DNA from: Actinokineospora xionganensis
GTDB taxonomy: Bacteria > Actinomycetota > Actinomycetes > Mycobacteriales > Pseudonocardiaceae
Direction of reading: 5' to 3'
Assembly (NCBI RefSeq): GCF_014323725.1
Contig: NZ_JABVED010000015.1
Span: 117,633-181,632 of the forward strand
DNA: 64,000 nt
Below, piece after piece: positions 48,673 to 57,312 of this stretch (positions within the stretch are counted from its first letter, which is position 1; every line of letters starts with the position of its first letter). A model generated the notes under the pieces. That model was not told the origin of the DNA, made no database searches, and saw only the letters and a list, made by a program, of their open reading frames with translations. Both the position numbers and the translations under genes were made by a program.

Positions 48673-49372
48673 GGATGGCTCCAGAGTGGTATTGCGCAAG
48701 ATGAGGATTTCTTGAGGGGGCTGCCAGAATCTCGTTACCCGGCCCGAAGCGCAAGGTGTTCTCAGTCATCGAAACGCTTGGTACATAACGGTTTCGACAA
48801 CGGGAGGGTCGTGCGCAGAAATGCGACAGTCGGCCGCGCATGAATTTGTGAGTCATAACAAAAAAGCCGACTCGACACCGGGGGTGACGTTACGAAGATC
48901 GACTGCTCGGGCCGCTTCGTTCACATGTCTCCGGCCGTCCGTCGACGACATTGTGCGATAGGACGGAATGTTCCCAACAGTCCGATTCCGGTGTCGTCGA
49001 CGCAATCTCAGACTTCGAGGCCTGCGGTGGAGGTCACGTGGAGGTCGCCGCCGTATGTCCACATGGGTCCGTCGGGTTCAACCGGGATTTCGCCGAGATG
49101 ACGGCATTTCCCGGATCCTTTGCGGGGGTACAAGGCGGAGCCCCTCTGGCCGCAAGTGAAGACGGCCAGGACGAGCGGCAAGGGAGGTGCGGGGACAAGA
49201 GAACAATCCCTCGTCCTTGTGGCCCGCCCTTTATCGGCAGTCCTTGTTGGCCGTTTGCCTTGAGACCGCTCAGTTGTCGTCCGCCTGCCCACCCCCGGAT
49301 GCCATCTTGTTGCTCGTCGCTCAGCTTCGTTGTGCGACGTGCGGAGTCAGGAGGTGCGGGTGCCGGCCGGGG
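48673..49372. other. Long intergenic region without a confident gene
   Basis: The region is less GC-rich than its neighbours around 48720-48900, where promoters for the LAXTG gene are expected. One minus-strand frame, 49292-49008 (94 codons from a GTG), ends with a protein-like FTCGQRGSALYPRKGSGKC segment and a Gly/Trp-containing tail. I cannot match it to a family, and its N-terminal part looks random. Nothing else is supported. Confidence 0.3.
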
Positions 49373-50275
49373 TCAGCGGGCGGGGGAGTGGTTGCGCTGG
49401 ACCGGGGTCGGGCGCTGCATCGGGTGCGTGGTGGCCGCGCTGGGCGGGGTGTCCGGTATCAGCTCGACCTCCGCCTCCAGTGGCTCCAGCAGCTTCGAGC
49501 TCTGCGTCAGCAGGTCGTGGGTGCCGCGCAGCTTGCCCGCGACCTGGTCGCGCAGGGCGGTGAGGCGCTCCACCTGGCTGGTCGCCGTGGCGATGCGCTT
49601 GGCGGCCTCGTCGGTGGCGTCCTGGACGCGCTTGCGGGCTTCGTCCGTGCTGGCCTTGCGGGCGGCCTCGAGCTCGCGGCGGAGCTCTTCGCGCTTGGTG
49701 GACATCTCCTGCTCGAACTGCTGCTCGACGCGCTGGCGTTCGCGTTCGGTCTGCTCGTCGATCTCCTGGGTGCGCGCCTGGGCGGCCGTGGTCATCGCCT
49801 CGACCTTGGCGCGCGCCTTGGCCATGATCGACTCGTGTTCGGCGTGGATCTCGGCGTGCTGGCGGTCCAGGTCGGCGAGCAGGTTGCGGTAGCGCTCCTG
49901 CAGCGCGGAGGACGCCTCCTCGGCGGCGGACCACGCGGTGTCGGCGGCGGCCTGCGCCCGGGTGGTGATCTCCGAGGCCTGCGTCTTCGCCAGGTGCAGC
50001 GCGCGGGCCGACCGCTCGGTCGCGTTCGGGGCCGAAGCGGCCGCGGCGGCGGTGCCGATCTTGTCGAGGCGCTCGGTCAGCGCGGCGATGTCGCGACGCG
50101 CGGCCTCGAGCTGGGCGGCGAGGTCGGCGGCCTTCGCCCGGGCGTCGTCGCGCTCGGCGGCGAGCCGCAGCGACTCCGATTCCGACTTCTCCACGAACTG
50201 CTTGACCTGGTTCCGGTCGAAGCCATGCCGCGCCACGGTGAAGCCGGCGGGGTCACCATCCTGGAGAGAAGCCAT
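49373..50275 (-). CDS. DivIVA-like coiled-coil protein
   Basis: A 300-residue cytoplasmic protein. The N-terminal block FTVARHGFDRNQVKQFVEK matches the DivIVA-type membrane-curvature anchor region. Residues 35-270 are almost continuous coiled coil rich in Ala, Glu, Gln and Arg (TERERQRVEQQFEQEMSTKR), like FilP or DivIVA relatives that organise polar growth in actinomycetes. The C-terminus is Pro/Thr-rich. I use the ATG at 50275; a GTG at 50299 adds eight residues. Confidence 0.8.
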   Translation of the reverse strand: MASLQDGDPAGFTVARHGFDRNQVKQFVEKSESESLRLAAERDDARAKAADLAAQLEAARRDIAALTERLDKIGTAAAAASAPNATERSARALHLAKTQASEITTRAQAAADTAWSAAEEASSALQERYRNLLADLDRQHAEIHAEHESIMAKARAKVEAMTTAAQARTQEIDEQTERERQRVEQQFEQEMSTKREELRRELEAARKASTDEARKRVQDATDEAAKRIATATSQVERLTALRDQVAGKLRGTHDLLTQSSKLLEPLEAEVELIPDTPPSAATTHPMQRPTPVQRNHSPAR

Positions 50276-50388
50276 ACCCGCGACGGTACCGTTGCTCACC
50301 CAAACGGCAACACGACGGCCACGCGATGGGATGAATCCTCACCCAACCGTGTCCGAACAGCGGTCCACACCGGAAGATCGAATGGTGA

Positions 50389-52380
50389 TCACCAGTGGAA
50401 CCCCTTGGTGAGCCGCGCCAGCGCCGTCGCGGCCGCGGTCAGGTTCCGCTCGCCCTTGCCGATCTTGATCCCACCGGACCCGCCCGCCGCCGCGGAGTCC
50501 GGAAAGATGCGGTAACCCTGGTACGCCACCGCATCGACGAACCCGGGCGCGATCGCGTAAGCGGTCTGAATCATGAACCCGGCGGGTGTCCCGATGTGCT
50601 TGGGCCGGTTGAGCAGCGCGTCCATCACCATGTCCGCGGCCTGTTCCGGCGACTTCGTGGGGAACGCGTCGTAGATCTTCGTCGGGCGGATCATCGGCGT
50701 GCGCACCAGCGGCATGTGCACGGTGGTGAAGGTGATGCCCGCGCCGTGCGTCTCCGTGGCGACGATCTTGCTGAAGTAGTCCAGCGCCGCCTTCGACGCC
50801 ACGTACGCCGAGAACCGGGGCGCGATGCCCTGCACGCCGATCGACGACACGTTCACGATGTGCCCGTAGCGCCGCTCGGTCATGTGCGGCAGCAGGGCCA
50901 GGATCAACCGCACCGCACCGAAGTAGTTGATGGCCATGGCGCGCTCGTAGTCGTGGATGCGGTCATAAGACAACCGCACCGCGCGGCGGATCGAGCGGCC
51001 CGCGTTGTTCACCAGCATGTCCACGCCCGGCTGCTCGGCCAGCATCCGCGACACTGTCTTCGCGACCGACTCGTCGTCGGTGAGGTCGCACGGGTAGACG
51101 TGGGAATGCCCGCCCGCGGCCGCGATCTCCGCGCGGACCTCCTCCAGTTCCGCCTCGCGCCGGGCCACCAGCAGCGGCACCCCGCCCGCTGCCGCGACCT
51201 TCAGCGCGGTCGCCCGGCCGATGCCCGACGACGCGCCGGTGATCACCACGCGGCGTCCGTCGAGCCTGCCGCCGTGGCCTTCGCGCCGGGCGCGCAACGG
51301 GTCCAGGTGCTCACGCCAGTAGCGCCACAACACGTCGGCGTACGTGGCCAGCTTCGGCACCTCGATGCCGCTGCCCGCGAGCGCGGCCCGGGTCTTCTTG
51401 GCCTCGAAGCGCGGTTCGAAGGTCAGTGTCGTGAGCAGCACCGGCGGGATGCCCAGCCGGTCGAGGACCGCGTCGCGGGCGAGGGACACGCCGGGCACGT
51501 TCTCGGCGAACTTGACCAACCCCAGCAGGGGGGTGCTGAGCCGCCGGTTGAGCGTGGCCGCCGCCTGCGGAGCGCCCGCGGCCTTGGCGAAGGCGTTGTA
51601 GACCTCCTTCACCGACTGCGGTTGCGGGGAGACCAGGTGGAACGTGCGGCCGTCGAGGCCGGCCTGGTTCACCAGGTACGCCATGGCTTTCGCCACGTAG
51701 TCGACCGGGACGATGTTGGTGTCGCCGATGTCGGGGAGCACCACCGGCACATGCGGCACGGAGTCCAACCGGGACAGTGCGGAGAAGAAGTAGTACGGGC
51801 CGTCGATCTTGTCCATCTCGCCGGTGGTCGAGTCGCCCACCACGATCGCCGGCCGGTACACCCGCCACGGCACCAGGGTCTGCGTGCGCACCAGGCGCTC
51901 GGACTCGAACTTCGTCCGGTGGTAGGCGGTGACCAGCCGCTGGCCCGCGTCGAACATGTCCTCGGTGAAGCGCCCGCGGTAGTCGCCCGCGACCGCCACG
52001 GAGGAGACATGGTGCAGGCAGCCCGCGTTCAGCTCGGCCGCCAGTTCGATCACGTGCCGGGTGCCGTCGACGTTGGCGATCACGCTGGTCTCGTCGTCCG
52101 CGGTCACGTCGTAGAGGGCCGCGAGGTGTACGACGTGGTCGACGCCGGTGAGCGCGGGGATGTCACTGTCGGTGATCCCGAGGCGGGGTTGGGACACGTC
52201 GCCCACGACCGTGCGAACGCGGTCGGCCGCGGTCCATGTCCGCGACGCGCGCTCCAGCCGCTCCCGGGATTGTTCACGGACCAACAACCAAACCTGATCG
52301 ACGTCGTCGCGGGTGAGCAGTTCGCGCACGAAGTGCCTGCCGATGAGCCCCGTCGCGCCGGTCACCAGATAGGTCGCCAT
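50389..52380 (-). CDS. Two-domain reductase resembling fatty acyl-CoA reductase (AcrA1/FAR type)
   Basis: A 663-residue fusion of an extended SDR (NAD-binding_4-like) and a classical SDR. Domain 1 has TYLVTGATGLIGRHFVREL and the catalytic YHRTKFESE. Domain 2 starts near residue 372 with VVITGASSGIGRATALK and has NNAGRSIRRAVR and YVASKAALDYF. This layout and length match mycobacterial AcrA1 and bacterial fatty acyl-CoA reductases that make aldehydes or alcohols for wax esters. The ATG at 52380 follows GGAGAGGA. No acyltransferase gene is nearby. Confidence 0.88.
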   Translation of the reverse strand: MATYLVTGATGLIGRHFVRELLTRDDVDQVWLLVREQSRERLERASRTWTAADRVRTVVGDVSQPRLGITDSDIPALTGVDHVVHLAALYDVTADDETSVIANVDGTRHVIELAAELNAGCLHHVSSVAVAGDYRGRFTEDMFDAGQRLVTAYHRTKFESERLVRTQTLVPWRVYRPAIVVGDSTTGEMDKIDGPYYFFSALSRLDSVPHVPVVLPDIGDTNIVPVDYVAKAMAYLVNQAGLDGRTFHLVSPQPQSVKEVYNAFAKAAGAPQAAATLNRRLSTPLLGLVKFAENVPGVSLARDAVLDRLGIPPVLLTTLTFEPRFEAKKTRAALAGSGIEVPKLATYADVLWRYWREHLDPLRARREGHGGRLDGRRVVITGASSGIGRATALKVAAAGGVPLLVARREAELEEVRAEIAAAGGHSHVYPCDLTDDESVAKTVSRMLAEQPGVDMLVNNAGRSIRRAVRLSYDRIHDYERAMAINYFGAVRLILALLPHMTERRYGHIVNVSSIGVQGIAPRFSAYVASKAALDYFSKIVATETHGAGITFTTVHMPLVRTPMIRPTKIYDAFPTKSPEQAADMVMDALLNRPKHIGTPAGFMIQTAYAIAPGFVDAVAYQGYRIFPDSAAAGGSGGIKIGKGERNLTAAATALARLTKGFHW

Positions 52381-52440
52381 GATCGTCCTCTCCGTGGTCC
52401 TCGGCTCCGAGCATGTCACTGTCCGTCGTGGATGCAAACG

Positions 52441-52476
52441 ACAGTGGGCCCGCCTGCGATACGGCGGGCCCACTGT
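52441..52476 (-). terminator. Terminator after the CooC-like gene
   Basis: A perfect 14-bp stem (52441-52454 with 52463-52476) and an 8-nt loop lie just downstream of the minus-strand ATPase gene and upstream of the reductase gene. Confidence 0.8.
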
Positions 52477-52500
52477 GGGAACGGACTCAGTGCTGAGGAC

Positions 52501-53466
52501 TCAGGCGAAGAGTGCGACCGGTCCGGGGACGAACTCGGGGTCGACCTGGTCGGCGAGATCACGGCCCGAGCGGGAGTCGCCCCAGGCGCGCGCGTTGCGC
52601 ACGTGGAACTCGACGGCCTGGCGCTGGTAGGTCGGCCAGTCCTTCTCGACGCCGTCGACGAGTTCGCGCATCGCCCGCAGCGCGGCGCGGTTCTCCGGCT
52701 CCAGGGCGTCGATCGGACGGACCTCGCCGCGCTCGGCCGCGCGCACGTGCGCGGAGCGGCCGACCCAGGTGAGCAGGTCCGCGCCGACCTGCTCGCGCAG
52801 GAAGGCGAGGTCGTCGGCGTCGGAGACCTTGTTGCCGACCACGGCGACCTTCACGCCGAAGTCGCGCGCGTAGCCGAGGTACTGGCGGTACACGCCCACG
52901 CTGCGCACGGTCGGCTCGCACACCAGGAAGGTGACGTCGAACCGGGTGAACAGGCCGGAGGCGAACGAGTCGGCGCCCGCGGTCATGTCGACCACCGCGT
53001 ACTCGTCGGCGCCGTCGACCATGTGGTTGAGCAGCAACTCGACCGCGCCGACCTTCGAGTGGTAGCAGGCGACTCCCAGGTCGTCGGCGTCGAACGGGCC
53101 CGCGACGCCGACGCGGATGCCCTCGACCTCGCGGACGTAGTCGCGGTAGAGCGGGTTGTCCTCCTCGACGCGCACCAGCCGCGAGCCGCGGCCCGGCGGG
53201 GTCGTCTTGACCATGTCCTCGGCGGAGAGGATGCGCGGGTTGTCGCCGCGCAGGTAGTCCTTGATCTGCGCCAGGTGTTCGCCGAGGGTCGGGATGGCCC
53301 TGGCCTGCTCGTCGGTGGCGCCCAGCGCGGCGGCGAGGTGCTGGTTGATGTCGGCGTCGAGCGCGAGCACCGCGGGTGCTGGCCGCTCGGCGGCGAGGTG
53401 GCGCAGGAACAGCGAGGCGAGCGTGGTCTTGCCGCTGCCGCCCTTGCCGACGAACGCGATCTTCAC
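52501..53466 (-). CDS. Orphan CooC/MinD-like P-loop ATPase
   Basis: A 321-residue deviant Walker ATPase. The P-loop is FVGKGGSGKTTLASLF (residues 4-19), the next block VLALDADINQHLAAALG matches the CooC switch region, and YAVVDMTAGADSFASGLFTR is the Walker B area. CooC inserts nickel into carbon monoxide dehydrogenase, but no CODH, urease or hydrogenase gene lies here, so the client is unknown. The GTG at 53466 is preceded by GGAGA. A Zur/Fur-like dyad lies 32 bases upstream. Confidence 0.85.
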   Translation of the reverse strand: MKIAFVGKGGSGKTTLASLFLRHLAAERPAPAVLALDADINQHLAAALGATDEQARAIPTLGEHLAQIKDYLRGDNPRILSAEDMVKTTPPGRGSRLVRVEEDNPLYRDYVREVEGIRVGVAGPFDADDLGVACYHSKVGAVELLLNHMVDGADEYAVVDMTAGADSFASGLFTRFDVTFLVCEPTVRSVGVYRQYLGYARDFGVKVAVVGNKVSDADDLAFLREQVGADLLTWVGRSAHVRAAERGEVRPIDALEPENRAALRAMRELVDGVEKDWPTYQRQAVEFHVRNARAWGDSRSGRDLADQVDPEFVPGPVALFA

Positions 53467-53497
53467 GGGAGGTCTCCAGGCATGGGGGATACCTACC

Positions 53498-53518
53498 AAG
53501 TGATATCGGTTTTCATTA
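53498..53518 (-). promoter_or_regulatory. Zur/Fur-like imperfect dyad upstream of the CooC-like gene
   Basis: On the minus strand the site reads TAATGAAAACCGATATCAC. The left half matches the TAATGAAAAC half-site of actinobacterial Zur boxes; the right half matches only partly. It is in operator position relative to the start at 53466 and stands out as AT-rich. Confidence 0.35.
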
Positions 53519-53568
53519 TCCCTGGCAAGTCGGGGACTTTCCCATCACCGTTTCGTGTGCCCGCGGGC

Positions 53569-54705
53569 TCAGTTCGGCTCGGCGATCTGCGCGTTCGGCA
53601 TCGCCCGGTACTTGTCGAGCACGGCCGGGTCCTGCAGCTTCATCCAGTCGATGACCTCGGTGTACGTCGCGCAGACCGTCTCCGGCTTCGCGCACACCTC
53701 GCCCATGAACTGCTCGACCGCGGTCATGAACCCGCCGCCCGACCACGAGTTGAAGTGGTTGCCGACGACAAGCGGCGCGCGGTTGCCGTCGTAGGCGGCT
53801 TCGTAGGCGCCCATGTACGTGTCGAAAGCGATCTTGCTGAACTCCGCGGCGCGCGCGGGCTCGTCCTTCGCGCGGTTGAGGATGTACCAGAGGTTGTAGT
53901 CCATGAGGATCGTCTTGCGGTACCCGACGCCCGGCACCTTCACCGTCGGCATCGCGAACTCCCAGACACCGTCCTGCATCCTCGGCCACGCGAGGCCGTC
54001 GCTGACCTGGCTGGAGTCGTACGTCATACCGAGGGCGGCGAGGGTCGGCATGAGTTCGTCGAACTTGCCCTCCAGGCACGGGGTGCGGCCGCCGTTGATC
54101 GTGTCCGGGTCGACCTTGAGGCCCTTGGCGCGGGCGTCGTCGACGAACTTGAAGAACTGGGCGAGTTCGTCATTCCACTGCGCGGCGCTCCACCGGCCGC
54201 CGCTGGGCTCGGCGCCGCGGCAGAAGTGCCCGTTGTAGTGCGTGCCGATCTCGTGGCCCCGGTCGACGGCCTCGTTGAGGTCGCCGATAAGCGTCTTGAC
54301 GTCCTGCTCGCTGCCGCCGAATCCGATCGATGCCTTGCCCGGCTTGTGTCCGGGGCCGGTGTATTCGGTGCGGCGCCCGTCGTTGAGCAGGTAAATGCCG
54401 GAGAGGAATCCGGAGAAATGCGCGTCGACGCCGTCGGCGATCTTCATCATCTTCTGCCAATGGTCATGCGACCCGGCGCCGTCGAACGAGAAGATGACGA
54501 ATTGCGGCGGCTTCTCACCCGGCTTGAGTTTGCGCTGCCACTGCGGCGGCGCGGCCTCCGACGGGCTGGTCTGCGGCACTGGAGTGCCGTTCAGCGTCTT
54601 CGCCGAGCCCTGGGGTCGAGCGGTCCCGATCACCACCAAGATCACAAAAGTGATCATCAGGGCGATGCCGAGCCCGGCGACTTCCCAGCGTCCACGCGTT
54701 TTCAT
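53569..54705 (-). CDS. Membrane-anchored polysaccharide-deacetylase-like protein
   Basis: A 378-residue protein with one N-terminal membrane helix (about residues 8-27) and an extracytoplasmic NodB-like domain. Motif 1 is VIFSFDGAGSHDHW, where the usual TFDDG has lost its second Asp (Gly instead). Motif 2 keeps the metal His pair in EIGTHYNGH. Several Cys residues (HFCRGAE, TPCLEGK, EVCAKPETVC) suggest disulfides. The likely substrate is a cell-envelope glycan, but the motif change makes activity uncertain. ATG 54705 follows GGGGAG. Confidence 0.8.
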   Translation of the reverse strand: MKTRGRWEVAGLGIALMITFVILVVIGTARPQGSAKTLNGTPVPQTSPSEAAPPQWQRKLKPGEKPPQFVIFSFDGAGSHDHWQKMMKIADGVDAHFSGFLSGIYLLNDGRRTEYTGPGHKPGKASIGFGGSEQDVKTLIGDLNEAVDRGHEIGTHYNGHFCRGAEPSGGRWSAAQWNDELAQFFKFVDDARAKGLKVDPDTINGGRTPCLEGKFDELMPTLAALGMTYDSSQVSDGLAWPRMQDGVWEFAMPTVKVPGVGYRKTILMDYNLWYILNRAKDEPARAAEFSKIAFDTYMGAYEAAYDGNRAPLVVGNHFNSWSGGGFMTAVEQFMGEVCAKPETVCATYTEVIDWMKLQDPAVLDKYRAMPNAQIAEPN

Positions 54706-55119
54706 CGGACTCCCCAAGGGCTCGCGGCGGCTTGTTCCTCCCGTACCTGAAGACGCGCACGCACAAATGCGGTTGCCCCACGGTAATTTTCCGGGCTGCC
54801 TTTTTTCTTGAGCGACACGCAGCCTGGTTGCTGCACGCGGGAGACGCAATCCGCCCTCAGGGCGATCTTAAATGGACGCTTGATCACCGGAGAGTCTCGA
54901 TTCGGCCGACTCGGCTCCCTCAGAAGTGGTTTCCGCCCACGACCGGGTGGCGGCGTGGTTACCCTGGGCCCGCCCGCGGCGGAGGTCGCCACGGGCGTGC
55001 GGGTTCAGGTCCCCGAGCAGGCGCCGGTGGGTAAAGTAGGTTTTACCCAGCCGGGAACCGGTCGGCCAGGTCGATCGTTGAACCCCGTGAAGGCGCCATT
55101 CAGGCCCAGGAGGATCAAG
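54706..55119. promoter_or_regulatory. Divergent intergenic region with a GGGTAAA dyad
   Basis: About 410 bases separate the deacetylase-like and Bax-inhibitor genes, with no convincing gene. GGGTAAA (55029-55035) and TTTACCC (55042-55048) form a 7-bp dyad with a 6-nt spacer, some 70 bases before the GTG at 55120. It may overlap a promoter. An AT-rich patch near 54780-54810 would serve the deacetylase side. Confidence 0.4.
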
Positions 55120-55932
55120 GTGCGTTCTACGAGCAACCCCGCGTTCCGTAACCTGCCCGTGGGCGGGTACGGGCCGCAAGCGGGCTTCCAGCCACAGGCC
55201 CAGGGCTACCCGGGCCAGCAGCCCCCGTACGGCGGCTACCAGGCGCCGCCGACCACCGGCGACCGCCCGATGACGGTCGACGACGTCGTCACCAAGACCG
55301 CGACGACCATCGCGGTCGCGATGGCCACCGGCATCATCACCGCCATCGCTGTTCTCGGCGGTGCGATCAGCCCGTGGCCGCCGATGATCGGCGGTCTGAT
55401 CGTCGGTCTTATCCTTTCGCTGGTCGTCATCTTCAAGAAGACCCCGAATCCGGCGCTGATCCTGGCCTACTCGGCCGCTGAGGGCGTGTTCCTCGGCGCG
55501 ATCACCGGTGTGTTCGAGACTTTCGTCGAGGGCATCGCGCTCCAAGCGATCCTGGGCACAGCGCTGGTGTTCATCACGATGCTGGTCGTCTACAAGACCG
55601 GTGCGGTCAAGGTCACTCCGAAGCTCACCAAGTGGATCATCGGCGCCACCTGTGCCGCCGCCGGTCTGATGCTGATCAACCTGCTTCTCGGGTTCATGGG
55701 CATCAACCTCGGCATCCGCGACGCGGGTCCGCTGGGCATCGGCATCAGCCTGCTGTTCATCGGTATCGCGGCGTTCAACTTCCTGCTCGACTTCGACATG
55801 GCGGACCAGATGATCCGCAGCGGCACCCCGTCGAAGTGGGCCTGGTACGTCGCGTTCGGCCTGATGACCACGCTGGTCTGGCTGTACCTGGAGATCCTGC
55901 GCCTGTTGTACATGCTCAACTCAAGCGACTGA
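55120..55932 (+). CDS. Bax inhibitor-1/YccA family membrane protein
   Basis: A 270-residue protein. The first 55 residues are Gln/Pro/Gly/Tyr-rich (GYPGQQPPYGGYQAPP) and cytoplasmic. Seven hydrophobic helices follow, with the family end FNFLLDFDMADQMI then the last helices. Members act as pH-sensitive calcium leak channels or stress proteins. An AGGAGG Shine-Dalgarno precedes the GTG at 55120, which excludes the longer upstream frame. Confidence 0.93.
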   Translation: MRSTSNPAFRNLPVGGYGPQAGFQPQAQGYPGQQPPYGGYQAPPTTGDRPMTVDDVVTKTATTIAVAMATGIITAIAVLGGAISPWPPMIGGLIVGLILSLVVIFKKTPNPALILAYSAAEGVFLGAITGVFETFVEGIALQAILGTALVFITMLVVYKTGAVKVTPKLTKWIIGATCAAAGLMLINLLLGFMGINLGIRDAGPLGIGISLLFIGIAAFNFLLDFDMADQMIRSGTPSKWAWYVAFGLMTTLVWLYLEILRLLYMLNSSD

Positions 55933-55944
55933 TCCAGACAGACG

Positions 55945-55981
55945 AAAGGGGCGCCCCGGCCAAAAGCCGGGGCGCCCCTTT
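55945..55981. terminator. Bidirectional terminator between Bax-inhibitor and thiolase genes
   Basis: A 16-bp perfect stem, AAAGGGGCGCCCCGGC with its complement, closes a CAAAA loop and has A and T flanks on the two sides. It lies between convergent genes and ends eight bases before the thiolase stop. Confidence 0.9.
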
Positions 55982-55988
55982 TCGTGTC

Positions 55989-57209
55989 TTAGCTCAGGCG
56001 CTCCAAGACCATGGCCATGCCCTGGCCACCGCCTACGCACATCGTCTCCAGGCCGAACTGCTTGTCGTGCCACTGCAGGGAGTTGATCAGCGTGGTGGCG
56101 ATGCGGGCGCCGGTCATGCCGAACGGGTGGCCGATCGCGATGGCGCCACCGTTGACGTTCAGCTTGTCCTCGGGGATGCCGAGGTCGCGGGCCGAGGGCA
56201 GGACCTGCGCGGCGAACGCCTCGTTGATCTCGAACAGGTCGATGTCGTTCACCGTCAGACCCGCCAGCGCCAGCGCTCGCTTGGAGGCCTCGACCGGGCC
56301 CAGGCCCATGATCTCCGGCGACAGGCCGGACACGCCGGTGGACACGATCCGCGCGAGCGGGGTCAGGCCCAGCTGCTTCGCCTTGGTGTCGGACATGATC
56401 ACCAGGGCGGCGGCGCCGTCGTTGAGCGGGCAGCAGTTGCCCGCGGTGACCCGGCCGTCGGGGCGGAAGACCGGCTTGAGGGTCGCGGTCTTCTCGTAGG
56501 TGATGCCCGGGCGGGGGCCGTCGTCGGTGTCGACCACGCGGCCGTCGGGCAGGGTGACCGGGGTGATCTCGCGGGCCCAGAAGCCCTCCTTGATCGCCTT
56601 CTCGGCCAGGTTCTGCGACCGCACGCCGAAGTGGTCCATGTCCTCGCGGGTGACGCCCTTGAGCAGGGCGAGGTTCTCCGCGGTCTGGCCCATCGCGATG
56701 TACGCGTCCGGGACGATGCCGTCCTGGCGCGGGTCGTGCCACTCGCCGGCGCCGTTCTCAGCGGTCGTCTTGGTGCGCTCGACGGCCTCGTCGAAGATCG
56801 GGTTGCGGGTGTCGGGCCACGAGTCGGAGCTGCCCTTGGCGAACCGCGACACGGTCTCGACGCCGGCGGAGATGAACACGTCGCCCTCGCCCGCCTTGAT
56901 GGCGTGCAGCGCCATCCGCGTGGTCTGCAGCGACGAGGCGCAGTAGCGGGTGACGGTGCAGCCGGGCAGATGGTCGTAGCCGAGCAGGACCGAGACGATG
57001 CGGCCCAGGTTGTTGCCCTGCTCGCCGCCGGGCAGACCGCAGCCGAGCATCAGGTCGTCGATCTCGGTCGGGTCGAGCGCGGGCACCTTGTCCAGGGCGG
57101 CGCGCACCATCTGCGCGGTGAGGTCGTCCGGGCGGATGTCGACGAGCGACCCTTTTCCGGCGCGCCCGATCGGGGATCGGACCGCTGAGACGATGACTGC
57201 CTCTGGCAT
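55989..57209 (-). CDS. Thiolase (acetyl-CoA C-acyltransferase)
   Basis: A 406-residue thiolase of beta-oxidation type. The nucleophile is Cys90 in TRYCASSLQTTRMA. The second-half signatures are NVNGGAIAIGHPFGMTGAR with the catalytic His and a second Cys in ETMCVGGGQGMAM. NEAFAAQVLP is also conserved. No partner 3-hydroxyacyl-CoA dehydrogenase gene is adjacent. AAGGAG precedes the ATG at 57209. Confidence 0.95.
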   Translation of the reverse strand: MPEAVIVSAVRSPIGRAGKGSLVDIRPDDLTAQMVRAALDKVPALDPTEIDDLMLGCGLPGGEQGNNLGRIVSVLLGYDHLPGCTVTRYCASSLQTTRMALHAIKAGEGDVFISAGVETVSRFAKGSSDSWPDTRNPIFDEAVERTKTTAENGAGEWHDPRQDGIVPDAYIAMGQTAENLALLKGVTREDMDHFGVRSQNLAEKAIKEGFWAREITPVTLPDGRVVDTDDGPRPGITYEKTATLKPVFRPDGRVTAGNCCPLNDGAAALVIMSDTKAKQLGLTPLARIVSTGVSGLSPEIMGLGPVEASKRALALAGLTVNDIDLFEINEAFAAQVLPSARDLGIPEDKLNVNGGAIAIGHPFGMTGARIATTLINSLQWHDKQFGLETMCVGGGQGMAMVLERLS

Positions 57210-57312
57210 GGCGGGACTCCTTCGCGATAGCCGGTTCCACACCGGAGGTTACTCCTGGGTAACCGCGGTGTCGCAGGCCGATGCGCGAGGCGGAGCGCCC
57301 GCGCTCAGCCGC

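Noticed and set aside
50395..54750. A very long plus-strand open frame of about 1450 codons
   Set aside because: It is antisense to three well-supported minus-strand genes, is rich in Arg, Gly and His, and arises from GC-biased codon positions on the opposite strand.
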